Part shown: piece after piece, positions 9,127-17,495 of the stretch | Layout of the letters: each line of letters begins with the position of its first letter | Position numbering within the stretch: position 1 is the stretch's first letter | Assembly: GCF_010993705.1 (NCBI RefSeq) | Contig: NZ_WOFO01000001.1 | Span: 834,132-898,131, forward strand | From: Cyclobacterium sp. SYSU L10401 | GTDB lineage: Bacteria; Bacteroidota; Bacteroidia; Cytophagales; Cyclobacteriaceae | Direction: 5' to 3' | DNA: 64,000 nt | The notes under the pieces: model-generated | Seen by the model: the letters and a program-made list of their open reading frames with translations, nothing else | Told to the model about the DNA's origin: nothing | Database searches by the model: none | Program-made: the position numbers and the translations under genes

Positions 9127-10152
9127 TTAAAATACGATTCCGAAACTGAAGGGGTGTAGCTCAGGACTGAGGGAATTGTGAAACAAGGGATTTAAATCAT
9201 AGGTGGTGAAAAACGTGATGCTTTTAAAGCCAACTTCACCCCGGATGCCGTACCTGAAATTATTCAGGTAGCTTCCTGCGGGTAATTTATCCTTGTTTCG
9301 GGAGGAGCCGCCAATTTCCCGGTATACAAACTTACTTCTGCCTCCAAGCCGGTAGCCGGCATAGGGACCAATACCGATGCGCAGCCCGTTTCTGCCATTG
9401 TCATTGAGTTTGCCAAAATCAAGTTTAAACATGGTTAGGGCGTTTAGGTAGGAGGCGGATATCTTACTCTTAAAGCCGTTGACATCCGTCCTGTTTACCA
9501 TGTTGATGCCATCCTCCGAACCAATGGCCTGGTAGCTGGGATTATCGAGTTTAAAATTGTACCAGCTAATGCCCAAACCAAAATCCCAATAAGCACCTTT
9601 GGTTATTTTTTGACTTGCCATCCAGTGAAAGCCTACATTCCAGCTCCCCCATCCTTTGGGGCTGAAAGCAGATCCGGCTCCGGGGATGGTACCATTTTCA
9701 AAATAGCTGTTGATACCCAGATCTGTATTCAGATATGTTCTGAAAGGGGGATCTTTCTTTTCTTTAGGGCTGGTTTCCATCTTCACTTTGGTCCTGCCAC
9801 CAGTTTCATCTACTATGATCTTATACCTGCCAATGTTAACTTCTGTTTCTCCCACATTTTCATAGATACTTACGATTTCCTTGTTGCCATCTTTTTGCCT
9901 CATCTCGATGACAGTAACTACCCCTTCGCTTTCATTTTCCGGAATGTTGAGTTCTTTAATAATCTGGTTGATATCCATGCTTTTCAAGCGCTCAAAATCC
10001 TCCGGGTTGTCTATCAGAAAAACTACTTTTCCGGATTTTCCAAACTCCACAATAATGCTGTCATTGACAGGCTTCTCTTCTGGAATGACAGGATTTCCAA
10101 ATGCCAGTTGCACAAGGGCCATCAGTAGTATGGCGATTAAATACTTTTTCAT
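9127..10152 (-). CDS. Outer-membrane beta-barrel protein with N-terminal periplasmic domain
   Basis: 341 aa from the ATG at 10152. An upstream in-frame TTG at 10173 would abut the previous gene's stop, but the signal peptide starts cleanly at MKKYLIAILL. After the signal peptide comes an acidic domain of about 120 residues (about 25-145). About eight amphipathic strands follow, rich in Gly, Tyr and Phe, ending in Phe (SFGIVF), which is typical of outer-membrane barrels. The function of neither half is known. It is the third gene of the ECF sigma operon, 21 bp after the anti-sigma-like gene. Confidence 0.75.
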   Translation of the reverse strand: MKKYLIAILLMALVQLAFGNPVIPEEKPVNDSIIVEFGKSGKVVFLIDNPEDFERLKSMDINQIIKELNIPENESEGVVTVIEMRQKDGNKEIVSIYENVGETEVNIGRYKIIVDETGGRTKVKMETSPKEKKDPPFRTYLNTDLGINSYFENGTIPGAGSAFSPKGWGSWNVGFHWMASQKITKGAYWDFGLGISWYNFKLDNPSYQAIGSEDGINMVNRTDVNGFKSKISASYLNALTMFKLDFGKLNDNGRNGLRIGIGPYAGYRLGGRSKFVYREIGGSSRNKDKLPAGSYLNNFRYGIRGEVGFKSITFFTTYDLNPLFHNSLSPELHPFSFGIVF

Positions 10153-10173
10153 ATTTATCAGGTGTTTATACAA

Positions 10174-10932
10174 TTATCTGTTTACTCTCTTTTCTCTTTT
10201 ATTACCCAGGGAGGCGAAAAGGTTGTTTTTGGCATCTTGTAACTCACCAAAACCCTCGTCTACTTTATTGAAAAACCCACCAATTTTATTTTCCAGTCCA
10301 TCTACCAGTTTTTCTTTATCGGGTTGTAAGGCATAGCCTCTGGAGACAATTCTGACCGTGTAATCATCTTCTGTCCCGATCTCTCCTTGCGAAGCTTCTT
10401 CCTGGGCCAGGTCTATATCTGGAACAGGGATGAACTCCTGCCACTCAGGTTCTATTGCTGCAGGAGGGTCAGGCATAAGCTCCTGCTTTCTGGGAGCGGC
10501 GTTTTTGTCTTCAGCCTGCGCAATTAAAGGGCTTTCTTCTGTCGTTTTTTTGGGAAGTAACGGAGTGTTTGCTGAGCTTTTTTGTTCCTTTTCGTGCCGT
10601 ACTACTTGCTCAGGTTCATTGGTCTCAACCTGATCTGTATCATCATCCGTTTCTTCCTGGCTGACATAAGTTTCTTCGGATTGAATGCTTTTATTCATGT
10701 CCTGGGAGAGGGGCTGATTGATCTCAGGCATTTCAAACCTGATTAAGAACCAGCTGAAGCCCAATAACAAAACTGCAGCGGCTGCCCAGCCTTTCCAAAA
10801 GACAATTACCGGCTTTTTCTTCTTTTCCAGCCTGCTTGAAATCTCCTCCCATACCCAATCTTCGGGGACTACCTGATGATCCGATAGCCTTTGACGGATT
10901 CTTTCATCGAGATGATTCTTCTTATCCTCCAT
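10174..10932 (-). CDS. Single-pass membrane anti-sigma-like protein
   Basis: 252 aa. The short cytoplasmic N-terminus (about 1-45) contains Trp-rich VPEDWVWEEISSRL, as in many Bacteroidota anti-sigma-like proteins. One transmembrane helix follows (about 46-63). A long acidic, low-complexity periplasmic region rich in Glu, Gln and Pro (about 70-200) leads to a C-terminal segment of basic and amphipathic character. The start overlaps the end of the sigma factor gene by 11 bp, so the two are coupled. It probably sequesters the sigma factor at the membrane; this is inferred from position and topology, not from a recognised anti-sigma domain. Confidence 0.7.
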   Translation of the reverse strand: MEDKKNHLDERIRQRLSDHQVVPEDWVWEEISSRLEKKKKPVIVFWKGWAAAAVLLLGFSWFLIRFEMPEINQPLSQDMNKSIQSEETYVSQEETDDDTDQVETNEPEQVVRHEKEQKSSANTPLLPKKTTEESPLIAQAEDKNAAPRKQELMPDPPAAIEPEWQEFIPVPDIDLAQEEASQGEIGTEDDYTVRIVSRGYALQPDKEKLVDGLENKIGGFFNKVDEGFGELQDAKNNLFASLGNKREKRVNR

Positions 10933-11491
10933 TGTTCTTCTCTTTTTGTTGATTTGGTTTCAGCTTTTGCTGAAGTATTGCTCTTGACCTGCTTAGTTGG
11001 GATTTGGACGTGTTTTCCGAAATGCCCAGCATTTCTGATATTTCCCTGTGGGAGTACCCTTCAATGGCATAAAGGTTAAAAACCGTTCTGTAGCCCAGAG
11101 GAAGAGCAGCTATTACCTGAAGCAGTTCTTCTGTATCAAAATCTCCAATTTGTGGATTGAACTCAACCATTTCCGTTTGCGTATCCCAATCTACCTCCAT
11201 CCGTAATTTTTGGTTTTTCCTGAGCGTGAGCAAGGCCTGTGTTACTATGATTCGTTTCATCCATCCTTCAAAACTTCCAGCATTTTTAAATTGCGATAAA
11301 TTTTCAAATATTTTCATAAACCCCTCTACCAAAACGTCTTGTGCCAAATCATGATCCTTGATGTACCTAAGGGATATGGCTAGAAATTTACCGGAATACT
11401 GTTCATACAATTCCCTGCAGGCTAATCTTTCACCTTTTAAGCAAGCTTCGATCAAAGCGGTTTCTTCCGTAAATCTGTTTTTGGCTGGCAT
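10922..11491 (-). CDS. ECF-type RNA polymerase sigma-70 factor
   Basis: 189 aa. Region 2 is at about 20-90 (ELYEQYSGKFLAISLRYIKD, then AQDVLVEGFMKIFENL). Region 4 is at about 115-170, with the helix-turn-helix around YSHREISEMLGISENTSKSQ. It is the first gene of a four-gene minus-strand operon with an anti-sigma-like membrane protein, an outer-membrane barrel and a DUF4097-like protein. It therefore probably controls an envelope response and perhaps its own operon. A 14-bp palindrome sits 27 bp upstream of the start. Confidence 0.93.
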   Translation of the reverse strand: MPAKNRFTEETALIEACLKGERLACRELYEQYSGKFLAISLRYIKDHDLAQDVLVEGFMKIFENLSQFKNAGSFEGWMKRIIVTQALLTLRKNQKLRMEVDWDTQTEMVEFNPQIGDFDTEELLQVIAALPLGYRTVFNLYAIEGYSHREISEMLGISENTSKSQLSRSRAILQQKLKPNQQKEKNNGG

Positions 11492-11518
11492 TATTTATGG
11501 CTTACAATTAGGTAGATA

Positions 11519-11532
11519 CATTTGACCAAATG
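11519..11532. promoter_or_regulatory. 14-bp palindrome upstream of ECF sigma gene
   Basis: CATTTG-AC-CAAATG, perfect 6-bp arms, 27 bp upstream of the sigma-factor ATG on the minus strand. Placement is right for an operator or promoter element, but no regulator is assigned and a 6-bp arm can arise by chance. Confidence 0.35.
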
Positions 11533-11621
11533 ATGGTTGCATGCCAGCATGAAATTAATGAAAAATTTTTTTTCAGGCCTTACAAATAGCTTTTAAAAAA
11601 TTGAATGTCAATCATTTGTAA

Positions 11622-12164
11622 TCAGTAGGTTGCCTGGTAATCAATAAGTATTTTTATTCTATTCCATCCGCTTTTTTCTATGGTTACCGGATGAATGTAG
11701 CTGTCCAGATCAAAGACATTAGCGAAATAACCTTTTTCTTCTACGGTAAATATGGAATACCTGCCCGGCGGAAGTTCTACTTTAAAATAGCCCTCTTCAT
11801 CGGTTTCAACCTCCTTCACCAGGGGCGTTTCAATATCACCAAAAAGGTAATCTCCCAGGTTGGCCTGGTTGATATGCGTGAGTTCATGGATTCTCAAGGT
11901 TCTTTTGGTGGGTTTTCCAACTTGCTCCGGTGCAGCCTGTTCTTTGTTTTCAGAGAATTGGGGCATTTGGTTGCCTTCTACCCAAAATACCTGTCCTTCT
12001 ATACCGGCCGATTGGTCCCTATCCCTTGGTTTTTGTGGATCATCTGTTTCCTTTTTTTCTTTCATTTCCTCCGCTTTTTGAGACTTAATTTTTGAGGATT
12101 TACAAGAAAAAAGGCAGCAGGTGGCCAATAGCCCATAAGCGAATAATCTTACAACTGTTTTCAT
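11622..12164 (-). CDS. Lipoprotein with carboxypeptidase-regulatory-like domain
   Basis: 180 aa. The N-terminal hydrophobic segment ends in LFSC (Cys about residue 21), a good lipobox. A highly charged Lys/Glu/Asp linker (about 25-55) precedes a beta-sandwich region. The last third reads as a carboxypeptidase-regulatory or transthyretin-like repeat (VETDEEGYFKVELPPGRYSI). No function can be assigned. Its gap to the ECF sigma gene downstream is about 130 bp and contains a palindrome, so it is probably a separate transcription unit. Confidence 0.65.
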   Translation of the reverse strand: MKTVVRLFAYGLLATCCLFSCKSSKIKSQKAEEMKEKKETDDPQKPRDRDQSAGIEGQVFWVEGNQMPQFSENKEQAAPEQVGKPTKRTLRIHELTHINQANLGDYLFGDIETPLVKEVETDEEGYFKVELPPGRYSIFTVEEKGYFANVFDLDSYIHPVTIEKSGWNRIKILIDYQATY

Positions 12165-12231
12165 AAAAAGTAATTAAAAATATTCCCGATAAAATTATGA
12201 ATTACAAGAAGGTCAAACACCAGGACCTACC

Positions 12232-13632
12232 CTAAATTCCTGAAAATAGTTCAAATGACTCCAGGTATTGGGGACAGATGGTGTTCCATTCAAATTTGTC
12301 TTTCAAAATTCCGGCCAGTTTTTCGCTGGCCTGTTTTTCTCCATGCACCAGAAAGGTAATTTTTGGTTTGGAAATGAAATGCTCACACCATTGGATCAAC
12401 TCGGTCTGGTCAGCATGTGCGGACAATCCATCAATAAAATGGATGTTGGCTTTTACGGCTACGTCTATGCCATAAATTCGGCAAATTTTGTCACCATCAA
12501 GGATTTTGCGCCCCCTGGTGCCTTCAGGTTGATAGCCCACAAATATTACACTGTCATTCTCATTTGGTAAGCGGTGATACAAATGGTGTAATATCCTTCC
12601 TCCGGTAGCCATGCCGCTGGCAGAAATAATGATGGCATTGCCTTCCAGGTGGTTCAGACTCATGGAAGCCTCCTGGTCTCTGTAGTAATGGAGGTTTTTA
12701 TGAAGAAATGGGTTAGCCTCCCGATCTTCCAAGGAGGGACCAAGATGGTGGTAGTGGGAGAATTTTTTGTAAAGTCCTGTCACATCGATGGCCATAGGAC
12801 TGTCCAGGTAGATGGGGATATCTGGAATGAACCCTTTTTCCTTCAGGCGATGAAGGTAGTATAGGATCATTTGGGTTCTTCCCACAGCAAAAGAAGGAAT
12901 CAGGGAAACGCCTCCATTTTGGTAGGTAGTCCGGATGATTTGTGCCAATTGTTTGTCCAGGTTTTCGGATTCATTGGTTCGGTCCCCATAGGTGGATTCC
13001 AAAAAAACAACATCTCCAAAAGGTATTTCAGCAGGTGGGTTCAAAATGGGGTCCTTGTATCTACCCAGATCCCCTGAAAAAATTATTTTCTTTTCCTGAT
13101 TATCTCCCTTGATTTTTAGTTTTAAAATAGCAGCACCAAGGATGTGTCCTGCATTGTATGCGGTAAGGCTGATGGAATCATTTAATTTTAATTCCTCTTC
13201 AAAAGAAATGGGCTTCAATAGAGGAAACACACTTTCTGCATCTTTTTGGGTAAATAGGGGCAGGGGCTTTTTATGTTTAGAATACCCTTTGCGGGCTGCA
13301 AATTTTGCCTCTTCCTCCTGAAGCTTTCCGGCATCCAGCAGCAGTATTTTTACCAATTCAAGCGTAGGTTCGGTGCATACAATCTGCCCCTTGAATCCTT
13401 CTTTGACAAATTTGGGAAGGTAGCCCGAATGGTCAATGTGGGCATGTGTTAACAAAACCATGTCTACATCCGAAGGATCTGTAGGAAAGCTATCCCAGTT
13501 ACGAAGCCTGTAGTCCTTTAGGCCCTGGAATAAACCACAATCTACCAGTAGCTTAAATCCACCAGCCTCCAGCAAAAATCTGGAGCCGGTCACAGTACCT
13601 GCACCACCCAAAAACTTTACTTTTACATCCAT
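12232..13632 (-). CDS. MBL-fold beta-CASP nuclease-like protein (CPSF/YSH1-like)
   Basis: 466-aa metallo-beta-lactamase protein with a beta-CASP insert, the architecture of archaeal and bacterial CPSF-like RNases. Visible motifs are THAHIDHSGYLPKF (motif 2, metal-binding HxHxDH), AYNAGHILGAA (motif 3), GDLG (motif 4) and the C-terminal LSAHADQ typical of beta-CASP enzymes. The start at 13632 (MDVKVKFLGG) is chosen because the fold begins there. The open frame continues upstream into the 3' end of the PspC gene, which would add 43 unlikely residues. Likely an RNA-processing or degrading enzyme in the cytoplasm; specificity unknown. Confidence 0.88.
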   Translation of the reverse strand: MDVKVKFLGGAGTVTGSRFLLEAGGFKLLVDCGLFQGLKDYRLRNWDSFPTDPSDVDMVLLTHAHIDHSGYLPKFVKEGFKGQIVCTEPTLELVKILLLDAGKLQEEEAKFAARKGYSKHKKPLPLFTQKDAESVFPLLKPISFEEELKLNDSISLTAYNAGHILGAAILKLKIKGDNQEKKIIFSGDLGRYKDPILNPPAEIPFGDVVFLESTYGDRTNESENLDKQLAQIIRTTYQNGGVSLIPSFAVGRTQMILYYLHRLKEKGFIPDIPIYLDSPMAIDVTGLYKKFSHYHHLGPSLEDREANPFLHKNLHYYRDQEASMSLNHLEGNAIIISASGMATGGRILHHLYHRLPNENDSVIFVGYQPEGTRGRKILDGDKICRIYGIDVAVKANIHFIDGLSAHADQTELIQWCEHFISKPKITFLVHGEKQASEKLAGILKDKFEWNTICPQYLESFELFSGI

Positions 13633-13690
13633 CTGACTTCTCTTAATTTGCGGACCTGAAAGTAAGAAAAAAGCGGTTGATACCCATTGA

Positions 13691-15589
13691 TTATTCCATA
13701 AAATACCTTTCCTGAAATTGGCTTCTTGACAGGCTGTCCGCCGTGGATTGCCTGTGATCATTGATACAATTCAAACATAGCAGACCATCTTCATTGAATA
13801 CCCAATGGTGTCTACTGCTAATATCTCTCGATTTATAGCCATGTTGATTCAGCGTGTTTTTCAAAATGGGCAATAAAGACCTATCCAGGACAAAAGGTTT
13901 ATTCATTGGCAGGTAGAGTGTCTGATTCAATTCCTGCATCCGAAACTTCGCTGGTTTGGGAAAAGTCAATATTTTGCTGAATACCAATACACTGTCCTCC
14001 ATTTGCAGGTTGTAGTTGACAGAAGATGCATTTTTTAAGGCATCCTCCCGGGTTGAACCTTTGGAGGAAAAACGTTGCTCCACATAAATTTTATCAGCAT
14101 CATGTCCCCTTATCTGAAGGTGCACCAATCCCCAGTCTTTATTTTCCAACAAACCATCTTCTCCTTTGACCAAAAGCGTTTCCTCTGGCACTTCCAATTC
14201 CTGATTTACGGAATGGATTGCCCCAGACTTAAACTGGCTGATGATTTTGGGTGCCTGAAACGAACAGATCAATATACTCAAAATCCATATTCCAAACATG
14301 ACAAAACCAAACCTGCCATCTATCAGGTTTCTTTTGATTAGCACACTCAGGCCCAGGAGTACCAAAGCGATGCTGGGGATCAATGCGATAACAGCAGCCG
14401 CTATTGCCAACCAAAATGGTAAAAGTTCTCCAATCGCTTCAATGGGAAACCCATCCATGACATAATTCCAACCACTTTGACTCAATATTTCAGAATATAA
14501 TCCAAGGAAACCAAGAGGTATTATGATCAGGATCATGCCCAGAAAAAATATGATGAGTCCGAAGACGACACGGACCACCTCCAGTAAAAATCTCCCAAAT
14601 GGACCAAGGGCTTTGCCAAGACCATTTATGACCATGCCAAGAAATCTAAATGGAGCAAGTACAACGGACTTGGCTGCAGATTCCTTTCTGGTGGATTCGC
14701 TGGAGAGGTTTTGCTGTAGGGTGTTTTCAATGTTACTCAGGGTGATGGCGCCTCCTTTCATTTCTATCCTTTCTGTGATGGATTTGGCCATGGGGGTAAT
14801 GATCCAGAGGATCAGGTAGAGTACAAAGCCAGAGCCACCGGCAAATATCAAACCCACAAATGCCAGCCTCATCCAGATAACATCAATATTGAAATAAGCA
14901 GCCAGGCCACTTCCTACGCCACCCATCACCCTGTCATCGGGGTTTCTGTATAGTTTTTTAATGTTTTTGTCTTCCGGCCTTTCATCCGATACCGGTAGAA
15001 TGATCCAAAGCAGGATATAGGCGGCGACTGTCCACCACCCGATGGCCATTCCCAAATGCAACCGGTCAGAAAAGAATGGTATGGGTAGGTTGTTAAAGCT
15101 AAGGCCACCACTGAAGACCAGCAATATGGCAATCAACCTGGTCCACAGGGGATCAATGGAAAGGTAGTTGGCGAATCCGGCACAAACACCACCCAGAATT
15201 TTTGTATGTACGAGTCGGGTTAGTTTTTTATAGCCTTTTCCGGAGTTTTGATTGGGAGGGGTTATGTACTTGTAGAAATCATTATGCCCTTCCTCCGATT
15301 TGTTTCCTTCCTGCATGTCTTGCTCCACAGCCTTAAAATCTGCTATGGTTCCCATTTTATCAATCAGGTTGCTCACATTTTCTGCAGTGATGACCTGCTT
15401 GTTGTTCTTCAGGTTGCTGAGAAAAATTTCAGCAATCCTGTTTTCTATGTCCGTAATGATTTCCTGATTGTCCTCATATAAGGAGAAATGCTGGTTGATG
15501 GCATCCAGATAATGCTTTAGCGAGGTATAACCATCCTCTTCAATGTGAAATAGTATCCCGCTGATATTTATACTTATTGTCTTCTTCAT
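13691..15589 (-). CDS. Membrane protein with two PspC domains
   Basis: 632 aa. An N-terminal cytoplasmic region (about 1-125) is followed by two PspC-type domains: about 130-205 (with GGVCAGFANYLSIDPLWTRL) and about 215-285 (with GGVGSGLAAYFNIDVIWMRL). Each contains paired transmembrane helices. Several further hydrophobic segments lie at about 335-470, and a C-terminal soluble domain of about 150 residues may face the periplasm. PspC proteins act in envelope-stress signalling in other bacteria. It lies 51 bp downstream of a PadR regulator, a recurring pairing in Bacteroidota, so the two probably form an operon. Confidence 0.88.
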   Translation of the reverse strand: MKKTISINISGILFHIEEDGYTSLKHYLDAINQHFSLYEDNQEIITDIENRIAEIFLSNLKNNKQVITAENVSNLIDKMGTIADFKAVEQDMQEGNKSEEGHNDFYKYITPPNQNSGKGYKKLTRLVHTKILGGVCAGFANYLSIDPLWTRLIAILLVFSGGLSFNNLPIPFFSDRLHLGMAIGWWTVAAYILLWIILPVSDERPEDKNIKKLYRNPDDRVMGGVGSGLAAYFNIDVIWMRLAFVGLIFAGGSGFVLYLILWIITPMAKSITERIEMKGGAITLSNIENTLQQNLSSESTRKESAAKSVVLAPFRFLGMVINGLGKALGPFGRFLLEVVRVVFGLIIFFLGMILIIIPLGFLGLYSEILSQSGWNYVMDGFPIEAIGELLPFWLAIAAAVIALIPSIALVLLGLSVLIKRNLIDGRFGFVMFGIWILSILICSFQAPKIISQFKSGAIHSVNQELEVPEETLLVKGEDGLLENKDWGLVHLQIRGHDADKIYVEQRFSSKGSTREDALKNASSVNYNLQMEDSVLVFSKILTFPKPAKFRMQELNQTLYLPMNKPFVLDRSLLPILKNTLNQHGYKSRDISSRHHWVFNEDGLLCLNCINDHRQSTADSLSRSQFQERYFME

Positions 15590-15640
15590 GATTTTCTATG
15601 GCTAAGGTTAAGAAAATTAAGTTTAATAACCTGATTGCTG

Positions 15641-15979
15641 CTATTGGTTTTTTGGTTTTTTGAGAATTTGATTGACGGAGTTGTCCAGGTCCAGCCAGGT
15701 TTGATCGAGCTCTTTCAAAAATTCCTTTCCTTCCGGGGTGATGGAATAGTATTTTCTAGGGGGGCCGGTTTCGGATTCTACCCATTTATAGCTGGCTAGT
15801 CCGGAAGTTCTTAACCTGTTTAGAAGGGGATACAAGGTTCCTTCAACAACGATTAGCTGCGCACCTTTGAGTTCATCTATCATATCTGTGGCATAGACTT
15901 CACCCCTGGCAATAATATGTAAAATACAGAATTCCAATATTCCTTTCCGCATTTGGGTTTGGGTGTTTGAAGCTTTCAT
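15641..15979 (-). CDS. PadR family transcriptional regulator
   Basis: 112 aa, a complete small PadR protein. Winged helix-turn-helix with the family landmarks: RKGILEFCILHIIARGEVYA (helix 1-2), DELKGAQLIVVEGTLYPLLNRL (recognition helix region) and the wing GPPRKYYSITPEGKEFL, then a C-terminal dimerisation helix. Usually a repressor released by a ligand or stress cue. It is the first gene of the PadR-PspC pair and probably regulates it. It is divergent from porV2. Confidence 0.93.
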   Translation of the reverse strand: MKASNTQTQMRKGILEFCILHIIARGEVYATDMIDELKGAQLIVVEGTLYPLLNRLRTSGLASYKWVESETGPPRKYYSITPEGKEFLKELDQTWLDLDNSVNQILKKPKNQ

Positions 15980-16372
15980 TTTTTCTTGATTAATAGCTTT
16001 TAGGGATTAAGCCCAATAATTTCATTTCTATTTATGCTGATACAAGAAAAATAATACCAATTTTTTAACAGGTACCTTGTAATACTTCTTTCCAGTATGA
16101 ATCATTTTTGGACATTGACCAGAATCAGACCTGAAATGCGGAATTAAGTCCTTAAAGGGCATGTTTTGGTATTCAAAATGGAGAAAAAAATTCTTTCAAA
16201 ATTGAGCTTCATCAGTCGGACAAAGAAGCCATTCTGAAAATCAAGTCATCTGCGAACAGTTATGTGTTCACTTTTGAACAATACTTTCAGGATTGCGGGT
16301 AAATTTTTAATTTCAAAATATTACCATTGATTATTTTCTTTTTACTTTGCAACAGAATTATTATTTAACCTT
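15980..16372. other. Divergent intergenic region padR / porV2
   Basis: 393 bp. A TACTTTG sequence (16343-16349) close to the porV2 start resembles a -7 box, without a clear -33. A plus-strand frame at 16156-16302 has no ATG but reads like coding sequence for 48 residues; it could be a gene remnant (see findings). No RNA gene is visible. Confidence 0.4.
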
Positions 16373-17488
16373 ATGATTTCCAGGGCTAATTTTTGTGTGT
16401 TGGTAGGGCTGTTGCTGTTTGGATCTGTCAAGGGACAGGGAATTGCCCCAAAATATTCCAATGAATTCATGAATATTGGGATAGGTGCCAGGGGATTGGG
16501 CATGGCAGGTGCCCAGGTAGCTGCTGTGAGGGATGTCACTGCTGCTTATTGGAATCCTGCTGGTTTGATTGGAGTGGCCCATGAGCATGAGTTTGCCCTT
16601 ATGCATGCGGAGTACTTTGCCGGTATTGCCAAATTTGATTTTGCAGCTTATACTACCAATATACAAGAGGACAACCAGATCGCTATATCTTTGATCCGTT
16701 TTGGGGTAGATGATATTCCGGACACCCGCTTTTTATATGATGCTAACGGAGCCCTGAATTATAACAACATTCAATTTTTTAATGCGGCAGATTATGCCCT
16801 TCTGCTCAGTTATGCCCGGGATGTGAGCGATAATTTTAAGTTGGGGGTCAATACCAAGATCATTCATAGAAATGTAGGGAAATTTGCCAAAGCCTGGGGT
16901 TTTGGTTTGGACTTTGGTGCCATTTACCTGTGGAATGGCTGGCGTCTGGGCTTAATGGCCCGGGATGTGACGACTACCTTCAATGCCTGGTCTCACAATG
17001 CAGATTTGGTAAGAGAGATTTATGACCAGACACAGAACGAAATCCCCATTAACAGCATTGAACTGACGCTCCCCAGAGCGATTTTTGGCCTTGCCAAGGT
17101 TTTTGAAATTACTTCTGATATCAACCTTCTTGCCACCATGGATTTCGATTTCACCTTCGATGGGCAGCGCAATGCGCTATTTGGAAGCCGTATTTTCAAT
17201 ATAGATCCGAAGATAGGAGCTGAGCTGGATTATAAAAGCACGGCTTATTTCCGCTTAGGGGCCGGTAATTTCCAAAGATTAACCAATTTTGACGGAAGTA
17301 AGTATTCCAGCTTGCAACCCGGTTTTGGTTTGGGGTTTAAAGCCAGTGAAAAGGTATTGATTGACTATGCATTGACAGATATTGGAAGCATTTCTGAAAC
17401 ACCATTTTCTCATGTTTTTAGTGTTAAAGTTTCATTGAATCCTTTAAAAGAGGATTTTAGGATTTATGGGGGTTGGGAAAACAATTAG
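16373..17488 (+). CDS. PorV2-like outer-membrane protein (PorV/PorQ family)
   Basis: 371 aa with a signal peptide (about 1-21, ending GSVKG). The start of the mature protein has the family hallmark: GIGARGLGMAGAQVA, then TAAYWNPAGL, as in FadL-like PorV/PorQ barrels. PorV shuttles T9SS cargo to the PorU sortase at the outer membrane. This homologue sits directly before a PorU-like sortase, matching the PorV2/PorU2 pair seen in many Bacteroidota. The stop lies 7 bp before the chosen start of that gene, so co-expression is near certain. It is not necessarily the core PorV. Confidence 0.85.
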   Translation: MISRANFCVLVGLLLFGSVKGQGIAPKYSNEFMNIGIGARGLGMAGAQVAAVRDVTAAYWNPAGLIGVAHEHEFALMHAEYFAGIAKFDFAAYTTNIQEDNQIAISLIRFGVDDIPDTRFLYDANGALNYNNIQFFNAADYALLLSYARDVSDNFKLGVNTKIIHRNVGKFAKAWGFGLDFGAIYLWNGWRLGLMARDVTTTFNAWSHNADLVREIYDQTQNEIPINSIELTLPRAIFGLAKVFEITSDINLLATMDFDFTFDGQRNALFGSRIFNIDPKIGAELDYKSTAYFRLGAGNFQRLTNFDGSKYSSLQPGFGLGFKASEKVLIDYALTDIGSISETPFSHVFSVKVSLNPLKEDFRIYGGWENN

Positions 17489-17495
17489 TCAGAGA

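Noticed and set aside
13633-13761. N-terminal extension of the beta-CASP protein
   Set aside because: It would overlap the end of the PspC gene by about 70 bases, and the MBL fold begins at the ATG at 13632.
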